Shown piece by piece: positions 21,454 to 29,861 of a stretch of DNA of 64,000 nt. The stretch lies in assembly GCF_900114095.1 (NCBI RefSeq), contig NZ_FORV01000001.1, positions 62,001 through 126,000 of the forward strand. The letters are read 5' to 3'. The notes beneath the pieces were generated by a model. The model ran no database searches and was not told where the DNA came from. It saw only the letters and a program-made list of their open reading frames with translations. This stretch comes from Sphingomonas sp. NFR04. Lineage in GTDB: Bacteria; Pseudomonadota; Alphaproteobacteria; Sphingomonadales; Sphingomonadaceae. Position 1 is the stretch's first letter; each line of letters begins with the position of its first letter. The position numbers and the translations under genes are program-made.

Positions 21454-21482
21454 CGGAGCGCCAGCCGTTTGTTGGCGCTCCG
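21454..21482 (-). terminator. Stem-loop between dapA and smpB
   Basis: A perfect 10-bp stem CGGAGCGCCA / TGGCGCTCCG with a 9-base loop lies downstream of dapA. There is no T-run, so it would be a pause, an mRNA 3'-end protector or a partial terminator rather than a strong intrinsic terminator. Confidence 0.5.
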
Positions 21483-21491
21483 GTCCGAAGC

Positions 21492-22373
21492 TCAGAGGAG
21501 CCCGGCGAATTCCAGTGCGGCGTCGACCGCCTTGCGGCTGGCCTCCCCCGCCTCGGTCATCGGCAGGCGGAGTTCCTGCGGGAAGCCCGGGCGCACCCGG
21601 CCCATCGCATACTTGACCGGCCCCGGTGAGGCATCGGTGAACATCGCGATGTGGAGCGGGTAGAGCCTGTCATGCAGTTCGAGCGCCTTTTTGGTGTCTC
21701 CCGCCGCCCAGGCCGCCTGGAACTCGGCGCACAGCTTGGGCGCGACATTGGCCGTCACCGACACGCAGCCGACGCCCCCCATCGCGTTGAACGCCAGCGC
21801 GGTCTCGTCATTGCCCGAGAGCTGAACGAAGCCGGTGCCGCAGCCCGCGCGCTGCTCGGAGACGCGGCCAAGGTTGCCGGTCGCGTCCTTCACGCCGACG
21901 AAGGTCTCCGGATACGCCTTTACGATCCGCGCCATGGTGGCGGGCTGGATGTCGGTCACGGTACGGCCGGGCACGTTGTAGAGCACGATCGGCAAGTCGG
22001 TCGCCTCGGCCACCGCGGCGAAGTGGCGGAAGATGCCTTCCTGGCTCGGACGGTTGTAGTAGGGCGGCACCATCAGCGCGGCGTCCGCGCCGGCATCCGT
22101 GGCGGCACGGACGTTGTCGATAGCCACCTTGGTGTCGTTGGAGCCGGCGCCCGCGAGGATCTTCACCCGGCCTTTCGCCTGATCGGCACAGACCCGCACG
22201 ATGTGGAAATGCTCGTCCTTGGGCATGGTCGCGGCCTCGCCGGTGGTGCCGCAGGGCACCAGCGCCGACGAGCCTTCGGTAATCTGCCATTCGACGAGCG
22301 CGCGGAAATCCTCCTCCGCGAACGCGCCGCTGCGGAACGGCGTCACGAGCGCAGGGATCGATCCAGAAAACAT
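21492..22373 (-). CDS. dapA: 4-hydroxy-tetrahydrodipicolinate synthase
   Basis: Condenses pyruvate and aspartate semialdehyde in lysine/diaminopimelate synthesis; 293 residues, TIM barrel. Signatures are [12 protein letters not shown] (substrate-binding T-T), the [16 protein letters not shown] block with the catalytic tyrosine nearby (LYNVPGRT), and the Schiff-base lysine in [11 protein letters not shown]. Length and motifs are standard. Divergent from the lytic transglycosylase with a 71 bp gap. Confidence 0.96.
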   Translation of the reverse strand: MFSGSIPALVTPFRSGAFAEEDFRALVEWQITEGSSALVPCGTTGEAATMPKDEHFHIVRVCADQAKGRVKILAGAGSNDTKVAIDNVRAATDAGADAALMVPPYYNRPSQEGIFRHFAAVAEATDLPIVLYNVPGRTVTDIQPATMARIVKAYPETFVGVKDATGNLGRVSEQRAGCGTGFVQLSGNDETALAFNAMGGVGCVSVTANVAPKLCAEFQAAWAAGDTKKALELHDRLYPLHIAMFTDASPGPVKYAMGRVRPGFPQELRLPMTEAGEASRKAVDAALEFAGLL

Positions 22374-22444
22374 CGCGCGGAATCATCCTCTTTTTTCGGT
22401 AGAAACGGGGTGGCAGATACGGGCGGATCTCCTATCATGTCCAG

Positions 22445-24436
22445 ATGGTCGGTACGGTACTCAAAGGCGCGTTGGTGTTCGCCGGTGTTTCGGGACTGGC
22501 GGCCTCCTCGCAGGTAACCCCTGCGATGCTGGCGGCCCTGGCGGGCGGCTTCGTGCCGCAGGCCCAGGCGCAATATGATCCGGTGAGCACGGCGCTGGTC
22601 GAATGGAAGCGCCTGCAGCAATCGGACAATTACGCCTTTTCCGACTATGCCAATTTCCTGCTCGCCCATCCCGGCTGGCCGGGCGAGAAGAGCCGCCGCG
22701 CGGCCGCCGAGACGATCCTCGACAGCGGCGCGACGATGCCGGACCTCGCCGTTCGCTTCTTCACCCGCTTTCCGCCGATCACCCCCGCCGGACGCCTGCG
22801 CTATGCCGAGGCGCTCGCCGCCACCGGCCGCCGCGCCGAGGGGGAGGACCAGGCCCGTCGTGCTTGGCGCGCCGGCATCCTGCGCACGACCGACGAGAGC
22901 AAGCTGCTGGCGTCCTTCGGCACCGCGCTCCGTCCCGCTGACCATGACGCGCGCGAGGATATGCTGCTCTGGCAGGGCGCGACCAGCATCGCGACGCGGC
23001 AGCTCGTCTATACCTCGCCCGAGCTGCGCCCGGTGTTCGACGCGCGGATCGCCTATCGTACCAATGCCTATGACGCGGCGACCAAGGCCAGCCTGGCGGA
23101 GGCGCGCGGCGGCGCCGACCATGGCTATATTGCCGATCGCGCGCGCTGGCTCGGGCAGACCGGCCAGACCCAGCTCATGCGCTCCTATCTCGCCCAGCCG
23201 CGCCGCATGGCGGGCTTCCCGGGCGATCCGGAGAAATGGTACGAGGTACTGCTCTCGGCCGCGCGCGGCGCGCTGGCGGACGGGCAGTACGACCTCGCCT
23301 ATCGCATCGCTTCGCAGGTAGACGACGCCTTCCCCTCGGGCACCGACGTCAGCGAGCTCTCGCTCGGGGTGCGCGACGATTATACCAGCCTCACCTGGCT
23401 CGCCGGAACGGTGGCGCTCTACAATCTCGGGCGGCCCAGCGATGCCGTGGGCATGTTCGCGCGCTACGGCCATGGCTCGAAGACGCCGGGCACGCAGTCC
23501 AAAGGCCTGTACTGGGCCGGTCGCGCCGCCGAGGCCGCCGGAAACGCGACCAGCGCGCGCACCTATTATGCGAGTGCGAGCGGTTTCCCGGACCTGTTCT
23601 ACGGCCAGCTCGCGGTCGAGCGCCTTGGCCAGCCGCTGCGGGGGCCGCGCGACCTCACCGGCAAGACCGCGTCGCCCGGTGCGCGCGAGGCCTTTTACCG
23701 CGGCGAGCTGGTCCGCGCCGCGCAGTTGCTCGGCCAGATGGGCAATCGCAGCGACCAGAGCCTGTTCCTCCGCAAGATCGCAGAGGATGCGACGACCGAG
23801 GACGACCATCTCCTCGCCGCCGATCTCAGCCGCACGTTGGGCCGCCCGGACCTGGGCGTGATGGTCGGCCGCAGCGCGCTCCAGAACGGCCTGTCCGACT
23901 ATAGCGCCGCCGGCTACCCGTCGGTGAAGGTGCCCGAGGGGCAGCGTGATTACTGGACGATCATTCACGCGATTGCGCGCCAGGAAAGCCAGTTCAACCG
24001 CGACGCGGTCAGCCGCGCTGGCGCCCGCGGCCTGATGCAGCTGATGCCCGGCACCGCTCGCGAGACGGCGACCAAGCTCGGCATGGGCTATGATCCCGGC
24101 GCGCTCAACGCCGATACCGATTACAACATCCAGCTCGGCTCCAGCTATTTTCAGCGGATGCTGACTTATTATGGCGGCTGCTATCCGCTGGCGGTGGCGG
24201 CGTACAATGCCGGGCCGGGCAATGTGAACAAATGGCTCAACGCCTATGGCGACCCGCGCCTGCCCGGCGGCGACATGGTCCGCTGGATCGAGCAGATCCC
24301 GATCTTCGAGACCAAGAACTATGTCCAGCGCGTGCTGGAGAACGCCGTGGTCTACGACCTGATGAACCCGTCCTATGCGCGCAGCAAGGGTACGGCGAAC
24401 CTCAGCTGGTATCTGGGCAAGAGCCGGCCGGGCTGA
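22445..24436 (+). CDS. slt: Soluble lytic murein transglycosylase (Slt70-like)
   Basis: Periplasmic enzyme that cleaves peptidoglycan to anhydro-muropeptides; 663 residues. An N-terminal hydrophobic export segment ends near QAQAQ. A long alpha-solenoid (U/L domain) of helical repeats follows. The C-terminal GH23 domain has catalytic Glu in AIARQESQFNRDAVSRAGAR, then GLMQLMPGTARETA and AVAAYNAGPGNVNKW. It is followed 15 bp later by greB. Confidence 0.94.
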   Translation: MVGTVLKGALVFAGVSGLAASSQVTPAMLAALAGGFVPQAQAQYDPVSTALVEWKRLQQSDNYAFSDYANFLLAHPGWPGEKSRRAAAETILDSGATMPDLAVRFFTRFPPITPAGRLRYAEALAATGRRAEGEDQARRAWRAGILRTTDESKLLASFGTALRPADHDAREDMLLWQGATSIATRQLVYTSPELRPVFDARIAYRTNAYDAATKASLAEARGGADHGYIADRARWLGQTGQTQLMRSYLAQPRRMAGFPGDPEKWYEVLLSAARGALADGQYDLAYRIASQVDDAFPSGTDVSELSLGVRDDYTSLTWLAGTVALYNLGRPSDAVGMFARYGHGSKTPGTQSKGLYWAGRAAEAAGNATSARTYYASASGFPDLFYGQLAVERLGQPLRGPRDLTGKTASPGAREAFYRGELVRAAQLLGQMGNRSDQSLFLRKIAEDATTEDDHLLAADLSRTLGRPDLGVMVGRSALQNGLSDYSAAGYPSVKVPEGQRDYWTIIHAIARQESQFNRDAVSRAGARGLMQLMPGTARETATKLGMGYDPGALNADTDYNIQLGSSYFQRMLTYYGGCYPLAVAAYNAGPGNVNKWLNAYGDPRLPGGDMVRWIEQIPIFETKNYVQRVLENAVVYDLMNPSYARSKGTANLSWYLGKSRPG

Positions 24437-24451
24437 TAGCGCGGGCCGATC

Positions 24452-24931
24452 ATGAACGATCGCCCCAACTATATCACTCCCGCCGGCTATGCCGCGCTCA
24501 AGGCCGAATATGACCAGCTGTTCGGGCAGGAACGCCCCAAGCTGGTCGAGACGATTTCCTGGGCGGCGGGCAATGGCGATCGCTCGGAGAACGGCGATTA
24601 CATCTACGGCCGCAAGCGCCTGCGCGAAATCGATCGGCGGCTGGGCTTCCTCGCCCGGCGGATGAAAGCGGCCAAGGTGGTCGATCCTACGCGGCAGGAG
24701 GATCGCAGCGGCGTGTTTTTCGGCGCCTGCGTGACCATTGCCGACGAGGACGACAACCACCGTACCCTCACGCTGGTCGGCGACGACGAGGCCGATGCCG
24801 CCAAGGGGCTGGTCGGCTGGAACGCGCCGCTTGCGCGGGCACTGCGCGGCGCGCGCGTCGGCGATCTCCGCCGCGTGACCCTGCCCGCGGGCGAGCGCGA
24901 ATATGAAGTGATGGCGATAACCTATCCCTGA
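24452..24931 (+). CDS. greB: Transcription elongation factor GreB
   Basis: Rescues backtracked RNA polymerase by stimulating transcript cleavage; 159 residues. The N-terminal coiled coil carries the GreB hallmark GDRSENGDYIYGRKRLREID, with the acidic tip D/E residues, followed by the C-terminal FKBP-like domain (FGACVTIADEDD...GWNAPLARALRGA). The YGRKRLREIDRR signature separates it from GreA, which is present at 52685. Confidence 0.94.
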   Translation: MNDRPNYITPAGYAALKAEYDQLFGQERPKLVETISWAAGNGDRSENGDYIYGRKRLREIDRRLGFLARRMKAAKVVDPTRQEDRSGVFFGACVTIADEDDNHRTLTLVGDDEADAAKGLVGWNAPLARALRGARVGDLRRVTLPAGEREYEVMAITYP

Positions 24932-25046
24932 CGCGCCGGGGTCTGCCGGGTTTGCGGCGGACCGTTCCCCTGCCCCGCTTCCCCTCTGTCCCAGACTGCT
25001 ACAGGTAATCGCAGCCCGACATCATGGGCGTGTACAAAGGGAGCAT

Positions 25047-25325
25047 ATGGCGCAGCAGCGAATCCTGGTTTCGGGACGGGTACAGGGGGTCGGCTATCGC
25101 GACTGGGTCGTTCGCACGGCACAGCGTGGCGGGCTCACCGGTTGGGTACGCAATCTGCGTGACGGACGCGTGGAGATTCTCGCTGCGGGGGAAGACACCG
25201 CGCTCGGCCTGTTCGTCGAGGCCTGCCGCGAAGGCCCGCCCATGGCGCGGGTGGAGCATGTCGACAGCGAGGCAGTGCCCGAGGACAAGGCGCACAAGGG
25301 CTTCACCAAGCGATTCACCGCCTGA
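25047..25325 (+). CDS. acyP: Acylphosphatase
   Basis: A 92-residue enzyme hydrolysing acyl phosphates. The phosphate loop VSGRVQGVGYRDWV contains the catalytic arginine, and the catalytic asparagine lies in TGWVRNLRDGRVEI. Typical complete length. Its stop codon and that of the convergent gene at 25335 both lie in the perfect palindrome TGATCCGCGGGATCA (25323-25337), which may help end both transcripts. Confidence 0.94.
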   Translation: MAQQRILVSGRVQGVGYRDWVVRTAQRGGLTGWVRNLRDGRVEILAAGEDTALGLFVEACREGPPMARVEHVDSEAVPEDKAHKGFTKRFTA

Positions 25326-25334
25326 TCCGCGGGA

Positions 25335-25997
25335 TCAGGGTTCGGCCAGCGCGCTGCAATCACCGCCGCGCTGGCCGAACATCGGGGTTTCGGTACCCAG
25401 TTCCGCTGCCGGGCTCTTGCCGATCCGATAGCGCACGGCATGGCCGTCGCCGGCATCCGCGTCGACCAGCCAGGCATCGACGCCGTCCACCTTCGCACTG
25501 CCGACGACCTTGAGCGTGAAGCGCCCCAGCCCCTTGTCATACTGGAAGAACGGCAGCTCGTACGTTTGCCCGTCAGCCAGCGGCAGCGCCGCAAAGGTCA
25601 AACCCCAGAGATTGCCGTCCCATACCGCGTCCGGAGCGGAGATCTGCGTCTCGGCCTTGTCCGGCCGCGCCACCTGGATCTCCGCCCCATCGTAGCGGAC
25701 GCGGACATGCTCCACCCCGTTGCGGCGGCTGTCCATGCGGAGCGGGCGGAGATCGCTACGTCGCAGCACGAAATGATCGCGCATGTCGAACTTGCCGTCG
25801 CCGACGCGCTGGTGGACGATGATGTCCCAGACGGGGGTGCTCCCGTCCATCGCGGCACGGACGCGCTGCCAGGTCTGGCCGATCGGCTTGTCGGCGCGGG
25901 TCAGCGCGTAGCAGGCACTGCCTTCACGGAGCCGTGATCCATCGGGCACCGCTACGTCCGGCAACGGCATGGCGGCGATCAGCATCAGTGCAAGCAT
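25335..25997 (-). CDS. Secreted protein of unknown function (DUF6134/DUF3108-like)
   Basis: A 220-residue protein with a short hydrophobic N-terminus (MLALMLIAAMPLPDVAVPDG) and a beta-rich mature part containing two cysteines (SACYAL near the start, GGDCSAL near the end) that could pair. Segments GQTWQRVRAAMDGSTPVWDI and DVSLRPLRMDS-like strands resemble periplasmic lipid-binding beta folds, but I cannot name a function. A GAGGGGAG ribosome site lies 7 bases upstream of the ATG and falls in the loop of an inverted repeat (25999-26028). Confidence 0.7.
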   Translation of the reverse strand: MLALMLIAAMPLPDVAVPDGSRLREGSACYALTRADKPIGQTWQRVRAAMDGSTPVWDIIVHQRVGDGKFDMRDHFVLRRSDLRPLRMDSRRNGVEHVRVRYDGAEIQVARPDKAETQISAPDAVWDGNLWGLTFAALPLADGQTYELPFFQYDKGLGRFTLKVVGSAKVDGVDAWLVDADAGDGHAVRYRIGKSPAAELGTETPMFGQRGGDCSALAEP

Positions 25998-25998
25998 C

Positions 25999-26028
25999 GT
26001 ACGGCTCCCCTCTGGTACAGGGCCGTAC
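25999..26028 (-). promoter_or_regulatory. Inverted repeat spanning the ribosome site of the 25335-25997 gene
   Basis: GTACGGC (25999-26005) pairs with GCCGTAC (26022-26028) across a 16-base loop that holds the GAGGGGA ribosome-binding sequence directly before the start codon. It could be an operator or an RNA hairpin affecting translation. No partner regulator can be named. Confidence 0.4.
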
Positions 26029-26100
26029 TATAGCAGCAATACACCGCAGAAAAGCAAGCGCCGGATCAAGCCTCTGGGGCTCGACCCGGCGCGTTCAGTA

Positions 26101-27780
26101 TCAGCGCGTCAGCTTCTTGTACGACAGCGCGGTCGGACGATCCGCGGCATCGCCCAGGCGGCGGCGCTTGTCTTCCTCATAGGCTTCGAAATTGCCCTCG
26201 AACCATTCGACATGGCTGTTGCCTTCGAAGGCGAGGATGTGGGTGGCGAGACGATCGAGGAAGAAGCGATCGTGGCTGATCACCACGGCGCAGCCCGCGA
26301 AATTCTCGATCGCCTCTTCCAGCGCGCCCAGCGTTTCCACGTCGAGATCGTTGGTCGGCTCGTCGAGCAGCAGCACGTTGCCGCCGCGCTTCAGCATCTT
26401 GGCGATGTTGACGCGGTTGCGCTCACCGCCCGAAAGCTTGCCGACGATCTTCTGCTGGTCCGCGCCCTTGAAGTTGAACGCGCCGACATAAGCACGCGTC
26501 GACTGGTCGTGGCCGTTGATCTTCATGTAATCGAGACCGTCGGAGATTTCCTGCCAGACGTTCTTGCTGTCGTCGAGGTGATCGCGGCTCTGGTCGACAT
26601 AGCCGAGGCGCACGGTCGAGCCGATGTCGATCTCGCCGGTGTCCGGCGTTTCCTGGCCGGTGATCAGCTTGAACAGCGTCGACTTGCCCGCGCCGTTCGG
26701 CCCGATCACGCCGACGATGCCGCCCGGCGGCAGCATGAACGAGAGATTCTCGAACAGCAGCTTGTCGCCGTACGCCTTGGAGATGTTCTTGGCCTCGATC
26801 ACCTTGCCGCCCAGGCGCTCGGGCACCTGGATGACGATCTGGGCCTTGCCCGGCGTGCGGTTCTCCTGGCTGGCGACCAGCTGTTCGAACTTGGCGATAC
26901 GCGCCTTGGACTTGGTCTGGCGGGCCTTGGCGCCCTGCCGGATCCAGGCAAGCTCGTCCTGGATTGCCTTCTGGCGACCCGAGGCCTCGCGGTCCTCCTG
27001 CTCCAGGCGCTTGCCCTTCTTCTCCAGGTAGGTCGAGTAATTGCCCTCGTACGGGAAATACTTGCCGCGATCGATCTCGAGGATCCATTCGACGACATTG
27101 TCGAGGAAGTAGCGGTCGTGGGTGATCATCAGCACCGCGCCGGCATATTCCTTGAGGTGATTTTCCAGCCAGTTGACGCTTTCGGCGTCGAGATGGTTGG
27201 TCGGCTCGTCGAGCAGCAGGATCGACGGCTTCTGGATCAGCAGGCGGGTCAGCGCGATGCGGCGCTTTTCACCACCCGAGAGGTTCTCGACCGGCCAGTC
27301 GGACGGCGGGCAGCGCAATGCCTCCATCGCGATCTCGAGCTGGTTGTCGAGGCTCCAGCCATCGACCGCGTCGATCTTGGCCTGGAGATCGCCCATCTCC
27401 TCCATCAGCGCGTCGAAATCGGTATCGTCCTTGGGATCGCCCATCTCCGCCGAAATGGCGTTGAAGCGATCGACCATGTCCGCCGTCTCACGCGCGCCGT
27501 CCTTGACGTTCTCGAGCACGTTCTTGGTCGGATCGAGCTGCGGCTCCTGGGGCAGATAGCCGACGGTGATGTTCTCGCCCGGCCAAGCCTCGCCCGAGAA
27601 ATCCTTGTCGATGCCCGCCATGATCTTCATGAGCGTCGACTTGCCCGCGCCGTTCGGACCGACGATGCCGATCTTGGCGCCCTGGTAGAATTGCAGGTTG
27701 ATGTTGTTGAGCACCGGCTTGGGGGCGCCGGGGAAGGTTTTGGTCATGTCCTTCATGACGAAGGCGTACTGCGCAGCCAC
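26101..27780 (-). CDS. ettA: Energy-dependent translational throttle protein EttA (ABC-F)
   Basis: Ribosome-associated ABC-F ATPase that gates entry into elongation; 559 residues. Two ABC domains carry Walker A GPNGAGKST twice, signature motifs LSGGEKRRIAL and LSGGERNRVNIA, and Walker B LLLDEPTNHLD and LLLDEPTNDLD. The N-terminus AAQYAFVMKDMTKTFPGAPK matches EttA. The start is a GTG at 27780. The longer ATG frame would run through the family C repeat. No membrane domain. Confidence 0.95.
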   Translation of the reverse strand: MAAQYAFVMKDMTKTFPGAPKPVLNNINLQFYQGAKIGIVGPNGAGKSTLMKIMAGIDKDFSGEAWPGENITVGYLPQEPQLDPTKNVLENVKDGARETADMVDRFNAISAEMGDPKDDTDFDALMEEMGDLQAKIDAVDGWSLDNQLEIAMEALRCPPSDWPVENLSGGEKRRIALTRLLIQKPSILLLDEPTNHLDAESVNWLENHLKEYAGAVLMITHDRYFLDNVVEWILEIDRGKYFPYEGNYSTYLEKKGKRLEQEDREASGRQKAIQDELAWIRQGAKARQTKSKARIAKFEQLVASQENRTPGKAQIVIQVPERLGGKVIEAKNISKAYGDKLLFENLSFMLPPGGIVGVIGPNGAGKSTLFKLITGQETPDTGEIDIGSTVRLGYVDQSRDHLDDSKNVWQEISDGLDYMKINGHDQSTRAYVGAFNFKGADQQKIVGKLSGGERNRVNIAKMLKRGGNVLLLDEPTNDLDVETLGALEEAIENFAGCAVVISHDRFFLDRLATHILAFEGNSHVEWFEGNFEAYEEDKRRRLGDAADRPTALSYKKLTR

Positions 27781-27878
27781 GGTGGCGGATCTCCGTTGCG
27801 AGAATTCTGGATGCTGGAAAGACGCGTGGCATGTAGCGATGCGGGCGCGGATTGGCAACGCGGGGGTTGGCGGAGGTT

Positions 27879-27991
27879 CTAAGCCCCTCCCCTTCAGGGG
27901 AGGGGTTGGGGTGGGGCTGTGTCTCGCGGAGACCAGCCTCTGTTCTGGAATCCCTCCACCCCAACCCCTCCTCCGAGGAGGAGGGGCTAAG
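27879..27991. repeat. Palindromic repeat, family C copy 1 (about 113 bp)
   Basis: Outer hairpins CCCCTCCCCTTCAGGGGAGG and CCCCTCCTCCGAGGAGGAGG flank GGTTGGGGTGGGG and its inverted partner CCACCCCAACC. A small inner hairpin GTCTCGCGGAGAC sits in the core. The copy at 53333-53445 is nearly identical in reverse orientation. It lies between ettA and the divergent M28 peptidase gene. Confidence 0.92.
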
Positions 27992-28049
27992 TAATGGAAA
28001 CGCTTCATCCCCCATTGCAATCGTTCCACCGCTGGTTAGCATCCGCAGC

Positions 28050-29429
28050 ATGACAAAGCGCCTCCTGCTCGCGGCCGCTGCCGCGCTCGCCCTTCCCTTT
28101 CCCGCTCTCGCGCAGACCGCCGCCCAAGTGGCGAAGGTGCGCGACGCCGCGCTGCAGGACGATGTCGCCTGGGACGTGGTGGAGGGCCTCACCACCGAGA
28201 TCGGCCAGCGCCTCGCCGCCACCGAGGCCGAGGCACGCGCCCGCGCCTGGGGCGTCAAGAAGCTGACCGCGCTCGGCTTCCAGAACGTCCATGTCGAGAC
28301 CTATCGCATGCCGGTATGGGTGCGCGGCGCGGAAACCGCTGAGGTGCTCGGCGGCTCGGCACAGAAGCTGACGATCGCCGCGCTTGGCTATTCGGGCTCG
28401 ACCGGCGCGCAGCCGCTCGAAGCCGAGATCGTCTATTTCGCTTCGCTGGCCGAGCTCCAGGCCGCGCCCGCGGGCAGCCTCAAGGGCAAGATCGCCTTTA
28501 TCGACCATGCGATGGTGCCTACGCAGGACGGCTCGCAGTACGGCTATTACGGCGCCGTCCGCCGCGCCGGCCCGAGCATCGCGGCGACCAAGGGTGCCGC
28601 CGCGGTGCTGATCCGCTCGATCGGCACCGACCATCACCGTAACCCGCACACCGGCGTCACCACCTGGGCCAAGGGCGTCTCGCCGATCGCCGCCGCTGCG
28701 CTGTCCGTACCCGATGCCGAGCAGCTGGTGCGCCTCGTCAAGCGCGGCCCGGTCAAGCTGCGGCTGAGCGTAACGCCGCAGTTCAAGGGCGAGGCCGAGT
28801 CCGGCAACGTCGTCGCCGACATCCCCGGCAGCGATCCGAGCGCCGGCATCATCGTCGTCGGCGGCCATCTCGACAGCTGGGACCTCGGCACCGGCGCAAT
28901 CGACGATGCCTCGGGCGTAGCGATCACCACCGCCGCCGCGCTCCAGGCCGCCAAGCTCGGTCAGCCGCGCCGCACGATCCGCGTCGTCTGGTTCGGCGCG
29001 GAGGAAGTCGGCGGCTTCGGGGGTGCCGCCTATGCCAAGGCGCATGTCAAGGAGCGCCATGTGCTCGCGATGGAATCGGATTTCGGCGCCGATCGCGTCT
29101 GGAAGTTCGAGACCAACCTGCCCGAGGGCGCCAAGCCGATCGCCGACCGGCTGGAGACCGCGCTCTATCCGCTGGGCATCGAGCGCGGCCGCGGCACCGC
29201 GCATGGCGGTACCGATGTGGAGGGCATCCTGGCGCTCGGCGTCGGCACGATCGGGCTCAACCAGGACGGGCTGCGCTATTTCGACCTGCACCACACGCCC
29301 GACGATACGCTCGACAAGATCGATCCCGCGCAGCTCCGCCAGAACGTCGCCGCCTGGGCATCGATGCTGGCGATCGCGGCGAACGCACCGGAGAACATTG
29401 CCGCCGTTCCCGCCGAAAAGGGCGAGTGA
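28050..29429 (+). CDS. Exported M28-family zinc aminopeptidase
   Basis: A 459-residue secreted metallopeptidase. The signal peptide MTKRLLLAAAAALALPFPALAQ has a standard AxA cleavage site. A PA-type insert (about 120-250) precedes the M28 catalytic core with VVGGHLDSWDLGTGAIDDASG (first metal H and D, bridging D), the catalytic EE in WFGAEEVGGFGG, and the late ligand HTPDDTLDKID. Similar to carboxypeptidase Q/aminopeptidase of sphingomonads. Exact substrate unknown. Confidence 0.92.
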   Translation: MTKRLLLAAAAALALPFPALAQTAAQVAKVRDAALQDDVAWDVVEGLTTEIGQRLAATEAEARARAWGVKKLTALGFQNVHVETYRMPVWVRGAETAEVLGGSAQKLTIAALGYSGSTGAQPLEAEIVYFASLAELQAAPAGSLKGKIAFIDHAMVPTQDGSQYGYYGAVRRAGPSIAATKGAAAVLIRSIGTDHHRNPHTGVTTWAKGVSPIAAAALSVPDAEQLVRLVKRGPVKLRLSVTPQFKGEAESGNVVADIPGSDPSAGIIVVGGHLDSWDLGTGAIDDASGVAITTAAALQAAKLGQPRRTIRVVWFGAEEVGGFGGAAYAKAHVKERHVLAMESDFGADRVWKFETNLPEGAKPIADRLETALYPLGIERGRGTAHGGTDVEGILALGVGTIGLNQDGLRYFDLHHTPDDTLDKIDPAQLRQNVAAWASMLAIAANAPENIAAVPAEKGE

Positions 29430-29530
29430 CGGCAGGTCCCGAAATCGGGCAGAAACATGGCAAAGTCACGGCGATGCGACATATTTGCGTTTGACGCGTT
29501 GCTCGCCGTGCCCCATGCAGCGGGCTTGAC

Positions 29531-29552
29531 GCGCAGCCCCTTTCGGCTGCGC
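29531..29552 (+). other. Stem-loop in the leader of the small lipoprotein gene
   Basis: GCGCAGCC / GGCTGCGC form a perfect 8-bp stem around a CCTTTC loop, 27 bases before the start codon and upstream of an AGGAG ribosome site. There is no T-run. A TTGACG sequence (29526-29531) overlaps its 5' side and could be a -35 element. Confidence 0.35.
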
Positions 29553-29579
29553 AACGGATTTGTACGTAGGAGCACCCGG

Positions 29580-29804
29580 ATGACCAAGCTTCGCCTGATG
29601 GCCGCGGCAGCCCTGCTGACGCCGCTTGCGGCATGCGGCGGCAGCGAAGGCAATCTGTCCGACGGCGCGAACGTCGCGCCGGAGGCCAATGCGATGATCT
29701 ACCAGAACGACGCCGAGGATCGCGCCAATGCCGAGGCCGATGCGATGATCGGCAACGCCGCGCCGGACAACGGTGCCGATGTGCCGGCCGCCAACGCGCA
29801 GTAA
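29580..29804 (+). CDS. Small lipoprotein, function unknown
   Basis: A 74-residue predicted lipoprotein with signal peptide MTKLRLMAAAALLTPLAAC and lipobox LAAC (C19). The mature part is short, hydrophilic and low in complexity, rich in Ala, Asn, Asp and Glu with repeated NAEADAMIGNAA-like motifs, suggesting a disordered surface peptide. The ribosome site AGGAG precedes the ATG by 7 bases. It is followed by a strong intrinsic terminator at 29826. No function can be assigned. Confidence 0.78.
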   Translation: MTKLRLMAAAALLTPLAACGGSEGNLSDGANVAPEANAMIYQNDAEDRANAEADAMIGNAAPDNGADVPAANAQ

Positions 29805-29825
29805 GCCTGCACGAACCGTCAGATC

Positions 29826-29855
29826 AGGGGCGTCCCTTCGGGGGCGCCCCTTTTT
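29826..29855 (+). terminator. Rho-independent terminator
   Basis: An 11-bp stem AGGGGCGTCCC / GGGGCGCCCCT (one G-T pair) with a TTCG tetraloop is followed by a TTTTT run. It ends the small lipoprotein transcript and lies next to the convergent LOV-HTH gene. Confidence 0.93.
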
Positions 29856-29861
29856 CGTGGC

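Noticed and set aside
22343..24760. 805-codon minus-strand frame
   Set aside because: Antisense to slt and greB; no recognisable motif.
27879..27991. CRISPR-like or insertion-sequence interpretation of the G/C-rich repeats
   Set aside because: There are no regularly spaced short repeats with unique spacers and no transposase ORF; the units are single palindromes scattered between genes.
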